Program-made: the position numbers and the translations under genes
Part shown: positions 9,109 through 20,600 of the stretch, piece after piece
Layout of the letters: each line of letters opens with the position of its first letter
Numbering within the stretch: position 1 is the stretch's first letter
Notes under the pieces: model-generated
Seen by the model: only the letters and a program-made list of their open reading frames with translations
The model's database searches: none
What the model was told of the DNA's origin: nothing
Origin: Panonychus citri
Taxonomy: Eukaryota; Arthropoda; Arachnida; Trombidiformes; Tetranychidae
Reading direction: 5' to 3'
NCBI RefSeq assembly: GCF_014898815.1
Contig: NW_026515516.1
Location: 496,001 to 560,000 of the forward strand
Length of the DNA: 64,000 nucleotides

Positions 9109-12100
9109 TCATGATGTTGTCGTAACCATTTCGGTTTCATCTGTATTCCTTTGGAATCGGTGAGTAAATGAGTTAAGGGTATTGTTGTTATCCGTTATAT
9201 TGGAATTGTTAATATTATGAGAGAAACGATAATTTGGACAGAAAAGCTCTTGAATGGCCATTCTCACCTCACGATAACGGTAAGAATAAATTAATGGGTC
9301 AACAATTGGCTTGGCTACAACTGATCCGGTTGTAATGAAACCAAGGTAGGCACGAGTGGATGAGGTTTGACTGTAAAGTGGATATGGACAACCATCAATA
9401 CAAGAAATTGCATACCAAATGATTGCTGGCATCCAACCAATTAAATAAGTAATTATAATGATTAGTGAGGTTGTTATGGCTTTTCGGTATGATTTATCAA
9501 TCCGACGAGTTAAATTAGTATTGTTAGTTATATTAATGGGATTATTATTAACAAGGGTATTGTTGTTGTTGCTGTTATTAACATTTAAGTTATTACTATT
9601 GTTATTTATCTGTTTACTGTTATTATTATTAAGGGAACAGGTTAATTTCTGAGCCATTTCAAGAGTCCAGAATATATGAAGATAGGCAACTATCATGAGC
9701 AACCAGGGAGTTCCAAAAAGTAGCAGGATTGTTGAACGAAAATGCCAACCCAATAGGAAGGTGAAATCGCAATCCTGTGATCGGTAACCTGGGTGATTAT
9801 CATGAACAGGGAGAAGAAGGAGAAAAAAAAAGTAGATCAGAATTCTGGTAAAATCTTTAAAGGAGATCATCTTAAATCATTATCGTCTTATTGTTTGTTG
9901 TTGTTGATGTTTTGTTTTCTTCATGTTTGTTACATCTGATTTAAAGTTATAATCATTAAATTCAATTGATAAAAATCTGATGAGAAACAGAGATTCAAGT
10001 CAATTGATTGAAATAAGTGATTCAAATTTAGTTTTAAATTGGAAAATAATATTAATACTTGAAATGATTTGATGGTTTACTTTGATTGTTCAATGAGAAT
10101 ACAATCATCATCATATCGTAATCATGAAATGAATCAAAAGGAAAACAAATTGAAAAAGTTTCAATAATCTAATCTAACAATCATCATCATTATCAATGAG
10201 AAATCATCATTAATTGTGTCAGTTTAGATTAATATTAAATAAATACATCATTTTGCTAATAGATGATAAATAAATTATATTTGATGAGCAAAAAAAAAGT
10301 CATGATAATAAGAATCATGATAGTTCATTGTTGTGATAATCTTATTTCAATGAAAAGTTGCTGAATTATGAGTTGAGATAATCTAATAATTTACAGATCT
10401 TTTCATGGTGATTGCAAATATTTTCATCTCAATAGATTGTTGTTGCAGTGATATGATTAAGTTTTTGTTCAAATTATGATTATCAATTTGATTGATAGAA
10501 CTGATTTAGTTTTATTCTTATCATGGTTTTCTCATCCTGGGAGAGTTCAAGTACTTTTCCTGAACATAAATTATCTTCCAGTGTGTATATATGAAAATAC
10601 ACTGAAAGAGATAGACACATGAATAACTGATGAATGCTGATGAGTAATATATAAATGTGACATTTACCTTGACATGATGTTGATGAAAATATGAAGATGA
10701 AAATGATGAAGGGAATCAACCAACAAGTTAATGTGACATATTTAATGTTTTCTGATCTTTGATATAAGCTGGTTAACCTGTGGAAATGATAAAAATCATC
10801 ATTCAAGAATTAGATAAACAGATAATTAAACAACAGCAGAAAATTAAGTTTATTCAGTCAAAAGTAATTAACATATTCTCAGTAATCATTATCATTTAGA
10901 TTCATAATAAATGGTAATTTATAATTAAATGAAATTCTGAAAGATTTCATCAACAGTTTATCGATAACAATTAACTAATTCACATATACACATGAATATA
11001 TTGATTGGGTTGATAGTAAACAAAAGTAGTGATTGAGATTCATTGTCAATATTAAAACTGAATAAATCATTGGCGCTGATTAAATATCAGATTTTCCTGT
11101 AGATGAAATTGATTGTTCACAGTTTATTCACTTGAAATGTTTCAGAACTTTTTGTTTTCAACCTTTTCTCCCGAATAAGAGATAATATTTATTCTGTCAG
11201 AACTTTTTTCGACTGTTATTCTTGCGATATTGATATTATCCAATGGGAATTTCCATGATATTGGTAATAGTATTGCTCGAAAGGTTTATGATAAACTATT
11301 GGTTAATGATTAAGGGTGGAAATTGGAATAAAAATATCATGAATATCAGAATGTCAGACATTCTGATTCATTGATTACCGATAAACTGATTGATTTTCAA
11401 CTCTTGTTGCTTCAGATTGTGATTCCAAGGATTGATGTTAATAATAATCATCAAATCAGTTCAATTGAGGATTTGATTTATTTTATTGAATGACCAATGG
11501 TTATTTCATGATATTTATAAAACTCTATCCATGCTTTTGAGTTTGATTATTGATTGAATTGGATCAACACTAATTACAAACAAGGGATAACGGTTAATTA
11601 TTAATGATAATCTATTGATAAAACGATGATTAAGTGAAGCATATTGAATAATTTTTTGTACATTTTTTTTTATTCTCACAATTAACGTTAATCTGATTCT
11701 AATGTAATTGAGAGTTATTATCCATTCATATGGAAATCAATTAATTGATTGGGCTAAAATAAATATGTATTATTATAAATACAATATCATGTTGATTATG
11801 TTTAATGGTGAAAGTGAAATGATTAACGGTAACATTTGTCATGATTGTTAATTATCTCATTTTTCTCATTATAATCATTACCAATATAAAATGAGTGTAT
11901 TAATATACTTGTCAAAAAATGAATTGATGATTTACAAATATATATATATATATATATATGATTAATATACGATTATTATGTAATTTATTTGGATCACTTG
12001 GAATTACGGAATAATAATAATAATATAGTTATCAAAATAATAACGATCGAGATTCAGGTTGATAGCATGAGAAATGATTATTGACAATTTTCAATTTCAA

Positions 12101-15100
12101 CAAGAATCTTAATCATGTAGGAAAAACAATCAAGTAGAAAGTTTAATTTACTTTTCGTTTAACTGAGAGAGAGAGAGCGAGTAAATCAACGATCAGAAAG
12201 GTAAATTAAGATGTGAATGGTAGTGGATAAGATTCAGGATAAGTAACAACACCAAAGTCTACATGGTGATGTAAATAAAAATGTGATTTGGAGTGAAAAA
12301 ATCATGGAACCAAAATTCAGTTAGAAAGTTGAGAATTTTTTTCACTTTCGATTGGAAGAAAATACGAAAAAAAAAAGGATGAGGATGAAACATAAGTTTA
12401 TGTTCATGACATGAGACAGAAAAAGGATAAATGATAGATGAGAATGAGCATCACTGAACATGTAAAATAAGAATGAGAAGAAAAAAGTTTGCTGAAGATA
12501 AGGAAGATAAATTCAAGTGATTGAAATGAGGAAATGATTTCCTTGAGTGTGAATCCCTTTTCTTGTCAACTCAAGTTTCTCCCTATCGACCCAAAGCAAT
12601 TGATTCTTGATGGATTAATGTCAATCACAAGTTGATGTATAATGATAACGATCGCAGTTCTCAAATTATTACTTAATCATTTTGTGAATTAGCTTGCAAA
12701 TTATTCTAGTTAATTTGTGAATCAAAGGCTAATTACAAATCATGTAGCAGTCAAATTGAACAGAGAGATGTAGTTGTAAGTTTGTTGATTGTGTTTCTCA
12801 TGATATAAATATAAGAAAACTCTTGGGAGTGATTACTGTTACAAAGATGATCAGTGTGATGTATTGGAAGGGAGTAAAGTTTATCATCATTAACTAGACA
12901 TCATCAGCTCTGAATTAATCTCATTTGGTGAATAATAAAGTGAAAATTAAAGGTAAATGGGAAAATTCAGTTCAATTCGATACAATTGAATGGAATCCAA
13001 ATGTTAGACCCATGAGGGTTTTGTTGAATGAATCTTGTCACCAATCAGATAAAGGTGACAATCTCAATCTATTAACACTTTTTGTCCTTTTAGTATAATT
13101 AATCATTACAATTTAAATCAAAATAGGAAGAATTAACTTATCTAATAGTTAATTCAAATGGTAATCAATCAGCTAAGTTAATTGTGATTACTGTTCAATT
13201 TACAATTGTTTAGTGACTGAAAAGCCAAAGACAATTAATCAACTTTCAAAGTTACAATCAAAATAATTGGACTAATTTTCATTCATTTGATATATTCATT
13301 GGACCACAATTGTTAACAATTTTGATTGTAATTTATCATTCAAGTAGCAACAATGTAACAAAAATAAATCAAAATTAACTGTGACAATTAAATGTTCCGT
13401 TACTACTAATACGAGTGGAAAACTTTGGTTCAGAATTATAATTCATGTCAAGTAATGAATTTGGTGAGCCCTGAACAGCTACCATGAAATTGGAAACTGA
13501 AATTTAACCAAATTGGATGGAGAAAAAAAATCCGAATTTCAATTGCGATAAACATTTAGGAAATAAAAAGACCAATTGAATATTAATCATTCTAAGTATT
13601 ATTCATCATCTTCATTATCATTAAACGGTAAGAATTAATTTCCGGTTGATGAGACTGATTAACTTAATCTTTAATTAGTTTCATTAAGATTAGATCGATA
13701 TGTTAAAGAGGGAAAAAGTTGTCCGAACAGCATTTTATCTAATTGATTGATTAGATTTACTGATAATAAGATAATAAGATTAAGACTTAGAATGTAAAAT
13801 AATTAATTGAGTTGAAGAGAAAGATGAAAAATTCTTGAATATTTAGAATGGAAATTCAATAAAAAAAAATATATCATGAATGATGAATAAAAACAAAGTG
13901 AAATTGAAATTGTTGGCAGTAAATATATTATATTATAAATGAAAGATATCAAATAATGGATTGAATAAAAATTGTGTTAAGGTGATGAATGATGCAGGAT
14001 GAGAGAGAGAGAGAGAGAGAGAGAGAAGCGAAATGATGAAAAGAATATGTATTTTATCATCTTTTTCACCTTGTAATCCTTAATGCGATTGAGTTAACAA
14101 TTTTGATCTAATTTATGGTAAAAAAGATGGAATAGTTTTTTGTTACTGAGAAAAACTCATCAATTCACCTTGGAATTGTGAAATTTCATTGGGTGTAACT
14201 TCATGAGGTGGTGATGGAGATTATCATGAGCGATTAACAGAAAATGAATTGGAATCGTAATTGTATTTGAAAAAAATAAGAGGAAAGTTAAATGAAATTG
14301 TTACTGTTTTGTTTTTGTTTGATTTACAATTGGGAGTTGAAATTGATTAGTTAATATAAATAAGTTCTAAATCACAATTAAATGTTGTGATTAGAAATCA
14401 TCAGTCTATCAAGTTTCACAGTGCTAATTGTTGTTGTTATTGGAAACTTGATTCGTTTGAATAAACTTGATACAATTAGTCAAGGTAACTCAAAGATAAA
14501 CAGAATTGAATTAATCTTTTTGCTAACAGAATGAACAAAAAAAACTGTTAATCCCTCAAGATTGTAATTGGATTTTCATATTATCAACAATTTGTTTTGT
14601 TAATCACATGAGAGTTGATGATAGATTTGATATAATTATGATTATATGGATTTGTTTGTTAATGTTGATAATCATTTTGAATACCATGTTAATCATAATA
14701 ATTACATAAAAGAGATAGAAAAAAGTAAATTACTCAAACTACACATATGATTTAATTGTATACAAAATTACCGTCAATTATAATTACTCGTGATGATTAC
14801 GATTTACATATAACTGTTTATGATTAGTGATGATGAACCTCAACTTTGCTTAAATTATCAACAATCATTAACAATTCCAGATCGTTATTGTCAAAGATTT
14901 AATCAATTTTTTTCTGATAATTAGAAATGAATTCTCACCTCAATGGTTAAATCATTATCAACATTTCCTTAATTACTATTTTTCATATTCAATTTCTCAA
15001 AATTAAAAGGTAATCAAGAGATCAAGATATGATTCTACCACAATTAGAAAGGATTAAGAGAAACATAAATTATTCGGATTAAAGGGATTAATTGATTGTT

Positions 15101-15848
15101 TCCAATGCAAACAAAAAACAACTAATTACAAATAACATAAAACACTGAATATATGATACAATTTAAAATGATTAACAATGTGTTAATCAAGGTAAATATT
15201 GTAATTACCAATGGATAAATCTTAAAGCAATTAGAGAAGAAACCAAATTAATTAACACTTATAAGAACTGCTAAGTAAACAATTAATAATATCTAAATGT
15301 GTTAATTATGATAATTTAATGATGAGTAGTTATCTAAATGAGTTAATTAGTTGATTGTTGAAAATAGTAATAATAATATTTACATACCTGTGATGAATTG
15401 GATTAACTGTTCCTTGATAGTGGAGCCATGTTAATGCTAATAGATGAAGAACCGAGGCAAATAATGAGGTTAATCTGATAACTTCAATGGTCAACAGAAT
15501 ACATCGGTTTAATTGGATTCCCTGGACAACCGGAAGATAAGAGGAAAAAATGATGACCAGTACCGTTATAAAGGAGGCGATTGCATCGGTCGCCGCTAAA
15601 TTTAGTGATAAAGTCAAAATGGGTGACCCATTGATGTAGCGACTTCCACGAACCTTAATCAGGACACCATTGAGTAGGATTGATGAGAAACAGGCAACAA
15701 TTAAAATTGGACAAAAGTAAATGTACAAAGTTGCTAATTGTGAATGTTCAAAATCGCTGTCAACAGTTTGATTACTATAGTTGGAAGGGAACAAATTTTC
15801 AATATATTCCGCTGGTAAAAGGTAAGTATAATTATCACAATATCCCAT
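9109..15848 (-). CDS. Orphan class A (rhodopsin-like) GPCR, three coding exons, no DRY motif
   Basis: Coding exons 15848-15388, 10777-10668 and 9788-9109 (GT/AG sites, phases 2 and 1) give 416 residues. Exon 1: an N-terminal tail with three N-glycosylation sequons (NYT, NYS, NQT), TM1 (about 40-65, Asn in 'LLNGVL'), TM2 ('LNLAATDA', Asp88) and TM3 starting at Cys116. Exon 2: TM4. Exon 3: a Cys in extracellular loop 2, TM5, a third loop that is a long Asn-rich run, TM6 ('LIGWMPAIIWY') and TM7 with 'DPLIYSY' in place of NPxxY. Where D/ERY should follow TM3 the sequence is 'TWLHYQGTVNPIHHR'. Overall it looks like a divergent amine-receptor-type orphan; ligand unknown. Introns of about 4.6 kb and 0.88 kb are far longer than elsewhere in the window. 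Confidence 0.85.
11938..11959. repeat. (AT)n microsatellite
   Basis: Uninterrupted ATATAT run of 22 bp inside GPCR intron 1. Confidence 0.95.
14001..14026. repeat. (GA)n microsatellite
   Basis: Uninterrupted GAGAGA run of 26 bp inside GPCR intron 1. Confidence 0.95.
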
Positions 15849-16854
15849 TGATGATGATGATGATGATAATGTTGTTGTTGATTAACTGGTAAGAAGAAAA
15901 GAAAATATTAAAAGACAATTAGTTTGATTCTTTGACATGAAATTGTTTGCAAAGAGAAGCAACAATCTGATGAATACGAGAATGAGATTAAAAGTGTAAC
16001 CATAATTTGTCAAAGATGTGAAAGGATGATGATGATGATGATTGAAAAGGATGAAAAGGGAAGATGAGAAGTTGTAATGGAAAGTTTTTGAAATGAACAA
16101 AGAGGTAGAAGGATAGACTAGAACTGTGGAGAGAGAGAGAGAGGAAAAAGGATGAAGATGGAGATGAGGATGAGGATGGGGATGGCGAGAAAATCTTAAT
16201 ATAATTTGAAAGTAGTTGTTCCTATAAGGAGGAAGGAAAAAAAGTTCTTTTGAGAAGAATCAATGTGAATGATGATGAGAGGAAAGATGGTGGTGTTGGC
16301 GGTGGAAAAAGTTATTCACTTTTATATTATTGTTGTTTTTGTTGTTTCTCTTGTAGATTTAGCAGCTACGAACTGTACTTCGCTGTATAAATATATAAAT
16401 ATCATGTTGAAGTTCAACTGAATTTCCATTATTTTGTTCATGGGTTCCGAAGTTGCATCGACTCAAATTGTGATAGTTAGATTTAACTTAATTTTTCTTC
16501 GTCTTCATCATCTTTTCCTCTTTAGTTTGAGTCACTTTCTCCTTTTTTTTTGATTTCCTGACACATTTCCTATTATATTCCTTCGTATGGTGATGGTGAT
16601 GATAACACTGAGAATGCAGAATATTAAGAATAAAGTAGTTGTAGTATTAGAAGAGGTAATATGGTGATAATAATCATAATAAGAAGAAGAATCAAGAGAA
16701 AGATCAACCCAATCAAAGTCAAAGAGAGAAAGAGAGAAAGAGAGAGATAGAATCAAGTAGAATGGAGGGAAAAGTTCAGGTTAATTCAGAGTAAATCGGG
16801 ATAACAACAATTTCCTTCTTTATCGGTTGATCTTCCTGTGGAATGATGATGATG
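15849..16854. other. Upstream region of the GPCR gene
   Basis: Low-complexity DNA with GAT/ATG trinucleotide runs (15849-15872, 16025-16041, 16842-16859) and GA-rich stretches. It should contain the 5' UTR and promoter of the - strand GPCR. Short ORFs here translate to simple repeats and are not supported. The LTR retrotransposon is inserted in the last of the GAT runs. Confidence 0.55.
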
Positions 16855-16859
16855 ATGAT
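16855..16859. repeat. Target-site duplication, left copy (ATGAT)
   Basis: ATGAT precedes the 5' LTR and is repeated right after the 3' LTR at 26344-26348. Five base pairs is the usual Ty3/gypsy duplication. The target was a (GAT)n run, so one unit of ambiguity remains. Confidence 0.85.
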
Positions 16860-17302
16860 TGTAAGGGTATTACGTAAGAGGTTAATCTAATCTCTTTAAG
16901 CTATTTTAAACTGTCTTATCAATCACATGATACTTAAATTTGAATCATTTGACCAACAGAAAGATTGAGTATAAAAGCCAATAAGTAAGGACCTTACTCA
17001 TCAGTTAACTATCAGTTAATCAGTTGATTTTGTCATTTAATTTACAATCAATCAGTTAATCATCTTTTTGGTAAATTTGTCAATTAATCTTTATTTGTAC
17101 TTCATGTTTTCATTTAATTAATCACCCCTTTTTATAATTTGATTTCCCTCTCACTTCATTGACTAATCAAGTTCCTAATTAAACTTACTCTAATTAAAAT
17201 TTATTCTTCAATAAATCAACCTCAGTCTTTATAAATCTATACCTCAATCAAAACGTGTCTCTCTGAATAATCCCCCCTCGGTAACTTGTAACTGTGCCTA
17301 CA
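16860..17302 (+). repeat. 5' LTR
   Basis: 443 bp starting TGTAAGGG and ending CCTACA (TG...CA ends). It contains TATAAAA at 16970-16976, an arthropod-type initiator TCAGTT at 17001-17006 at normal spacing, three close TCAGTT(A/G)A-type copies just after it, and AATAAA at 17210-17215. U3/R would then begin near 17003. The palindrome AGTAAGGACCTTACT sits at 16984-16998 between TATA and initiator. Confidence 0.96.
16970..17006 (+). promoter_or_regulatory. LTR core promoter: TATA box and initiator
   Basis: TATAAAA begins 33 bp before the A of TCAGTT (17003), the expected distance for a metazoan RNA polymerase II core promoter; TCAGT is the arthropod initiator consensus. The same arrangement is present in the 3' LTR. 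Confidence 0.75.
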
Positions 17303-17305
17303 AAA

Positions 17306-17319
17306 TGGTGGAGATGCCG
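17306..17319 (+). other. Primer binding site, complementary to tRNA-Ala 3' end
   Basis: TGGTGGAGATGCCG starts 3 nt after the 5' LTR. Its complement CGGCATCTCCACCA is the 3' end expected of a metazoan tRNA-Ala (acceptor strand CATCTCC, A73, CCA), including the U70 that forms the G3:U70 identity pair. Minus-strand DNA synthesis would therefore be primed by tRNA-Ala. The match is from memory of tRNA-Ala, not from a search. Confidence 0.8.
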
Positions 17320-17623
17320 ATCTTATTCAAGTGATAAATTTTGATGTGTAAACAGGCCTAGTCAACGTGTATAAGCCTATAAACTGCTATAAAAAGCTTC
17401 AGCCAAAGCTTCCAGTTTCCTTTTCCGTTGATTTACAAAAGGTGTAGAGACTCTACAAGGACAAATTCGTTTGACCTTCAGAGTGGACTAAAGGTGTGAG
17501 AAAGGTCCTTTCTCACGAAATCTAGGTGGTACTTAGATCAAGAGTGAAATATTAGCTACAACTTGTGGGTTAAGAAATTAACTGTTAATTTGTGAAAGTG
17601 GTAAAATCAAAATCATCGTAATA
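17320..17623 (+). other. Retrotransposon leader with three stem-loops
   Basis: Untranslated leader between primer site and gag-pol. It contains self-complementary segments at 17443-17457 (7-bp arms, GAGACTC centre), 17496-17516 (10-bp arms, GGTCC centre) and 17520-17538 (8-bp arms with one G:U, GGT loop). A packaging or dimerisation role is plausible but unproven. Confidence 0.6.
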
Positions 17624-20600
17624 ATGTCGCAAACAGATAAAGTGGAAAAAGAAAGAGAAATTGAAGTTCCAAGGATGGAACTTATCGCAATTGCTGATGA
17701 ATGGGGAATAATAAACCCATCACAAAAATCAAACGTGATGTTACAAAGGGAGATTTGGGAAGCCCAAGTGCTCCAAGAATTATACGAAAGTGGTTCAGAT
17801 GAGTTGCCTGAAGCCCTAAGTGTAAACCCTCGACGCCATTATGAATATAAATGGGTGGACAGTATAACATTGAGAAAATCCGGTGTGGATTTCGAAAACC
17901 TTGGTCGTTTAATTAAAGCGAAAATTTTGTGTATAGACCAGTTTCTAACATACAATCAACAACAATTAGAGGAGGAAGTTGGAATAACACCAGCGATCGC
18001 TGCCCTAATTTCAAACAAATATTGTCGAAGAGAAAAAGCATCATTCATGGAGCGTTTGGAAACGCTGAATAACAAAGAAGTAAGATTGAAACCTGAGCAA
18101 AAAGAAGCCATGGATCGAATGAATCGTCGGAAATGGCCGAACAGAGAAAATCAACCATTCACCGAATTCATTCAAGTTGTTGAATATGATCTAAGGACCT
18201 TAGATCCAACAAGAAATTCGTGGGTAAGCCATGCGACAGTCTTATTAGAATCAGAAGCAAGAGTAATAGCAGAAGAATTGAAAATCGAAAGACCAAATAT
18301 TCTGTGGGAAGAATGGAAGAAAATGATGATAAACTCAACCATCACATCAAGTGAAAAAGCTGACTCAGCTTATGTGATCTACCAAAAGAAATGGGACTCG
18401 AAGGAAGACCCGAAAATTCATCTAAAGAAGATTGAAACAGCAGTGAAAATTATTCATCCACAAGCAGATAAACAAACAGTCGCCATGTTTTTACTAAATT
18501 CATTACCTTATTATGTTCAGAATAAGATAATACCAGAAAGTGCAACGTGTGATGCTGATAGCATCAAAAGAAAAGTCACCGGAATCTGGCAAGAGGCCAG
18601 TAGAATAAATACAAGAAACACCAGAGGAGGTCCTCCTCAAGGTCAAGTTCCACAGAACCAAAGGTTCAACAGAAACATGAACACCCCAGTTAAAGAAAAA
18701 TCAACAGAAAAATGTTCTCATTGTTCAGCGATTGGACACAATGAGGAAAATTGTTGGGCTAAATATCCCGAAAAGAGACCAGCGCGGCAACAAACAAATC
18801 TACAGACAACACAAAGTAAAGTGAATTGTGTCGAAATGGATGTTCCGATCGAAGGTGGAAGAACCTATGCAACAAAATTGATAGTGAGTAAAAGCTCAAC
18901 TCACTTACCTGAGAATGTGAGACACCCAGTGATCAAAGTGATGATAAACAACGTAGAGGTCGAAGGAATGTTCGACACCGGAGCATGTACAAGTTTAATC
19001 AGCAAGGACCTTGCCATTAAACTTGGATTACTATCATATCCTTTTGAATTGAAATTTTCATCAGCCGATAAAACACAAATGATCAGATCAAATTGTTTTG
19101 TGCCATTGAGAGTTTACAATGGAAACGAGCCAAAGATAATGGTGGCGTATGTAATAGATGGACTATCAAATGATATTCTTTTTGGTGAAAATATCATAAA
19201 GGTAACCTGGTTGGTTATAAAAACGAATGGTTTAGGTAAACCGTACACGTTGAAACACAGAGATTTAAGTCATGAGTACACGTTAAAAATCGAACCACCA
19301 AGTATGAGTGAGATAGAAGCGTTATTACAAAATTGGTACAAAGACGATTACGATTTAAACAAAGTAAAACCAGTGGAAGAGCAAGTAAATAGGAAGAAGG
19401 ACCTTCTTCCTTATATTCAAGAACCATTAAGAAATTGGGAAAACAAGCGAGAAATAACAATTCAACAAACGTTAAGAATCAATTTGGTAAAATTCATTCA
19501 CGAGAATTATCAAAATTATCCGTTGATAATCAACAAGATTGAAGAGTTTCAAGACAATGAATTAGATCTACCTGAAGAAGTCGAAGACATGAAACAAAGA
19601 TTATACAACCAAATCAATCCAGAGATAAGTGAGGAAGATAAACAAAAGATACATAAGGTATTGATGGAAGAGAAAGGATCTTTCTCTAAAAGCAAGTTCG
19701 ACTTGGGTTGCGTGCCAGCCGAGTTCACCAAATTTCGAATTGACATTGGAACTAATCATATACCAAAATGTAAGCCTTTTCGATCGAGCGAAAAGATGAA
19801 AATGGAAATGAGAAAAATTATTCGAGAATTTAAAGAAAATGGAATAATTGAAAATTCGGATGTGGGTGGAGGAGCTCCAGCATTCGTGGTACCAAAACCA
19901 AATGGTACGTGGAGAATGGTAACCTCATACATCGAATTAAACAAGTTAATTCAGAAAAGAAAATTCCCAATGCCAAATATCGATGACGCAATAAATCGAT
20001 TAAAAGGAAGCAAATATTTTACAACATTGGATTTAGCACAAGGCTACTATCAACTCGAGATTCCAGAAAGTGAAAGAGATAAAACTAGCTTTGTAACCGA
20101 AGACGGTTGCTACAGATACAAGAGATTGCCAATGGGTTTGGCCGATGCACCATCATATTTCCAAGAGGTCATCAACAAAGTTCTTGGAGAGCTGAAATAT
20201 TCATGTTGTTTCGGATATTTCGATGACATTGTTATATATGCAAAGGACATCGATCAACTGTGTAATAACATGCGTCAAGTAATTGGAGCATTGAAAGTAT
20301 TTGGTTTCAAAAACAGAGTCGAAAAACTCCAAGCAGGAGTAACTCAATTCGTATGTTTAGGACATTTGGTTTCTGGAAGAAATATCCAACCTGACCCTAA
20401 GAAGATAGAACGGATTAAGGCCCTTAATCCACCATCGTCTCAAAGTCAGATTAGATCTCACCTTGGGCTATTCAATTATTTTTCAAGGTTTATTCAAAAC
20501 TACGCAATAATTGCAGCACCATTACAAGAAATGGTCAAGAACAAATATAAAGGTATCGCAATTACATTGAATAAAGCAGCTTTAAAAAGTTGGAATCAAC

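Larger units (their letters stand above)
10778..15387 (-). other. Long intron 1 of the GPCR gene
   Basis: About 4.6 kb of AT-rich sequence with no supported exon or RNA gene. It includes simple repeats such as an (AT)n run at 11938-11959 and a (GA)n run at 14001-14026. An unannotated regulatory element cannot be excluded. Confidence 0.7.

Noticed and set aside
15882..16756. Short - strand ORFs upstream of the GPCR
   Set aside because: Translate to simple repeats; the GPCR N-terminus is already complete with a good ATG at 15848.
16855..16859. Reading the (GAT)n run as only a microsatellite and not a target duplication
   Set aside because: The 5-bp direct repeat sits exactly at both LTR ends defined by TG...CA, so a target duplication is the simpler explanation.
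19215..19944. Antisense ORFs within gag-pol
   Set aside because: Shadows of the long pol frame.
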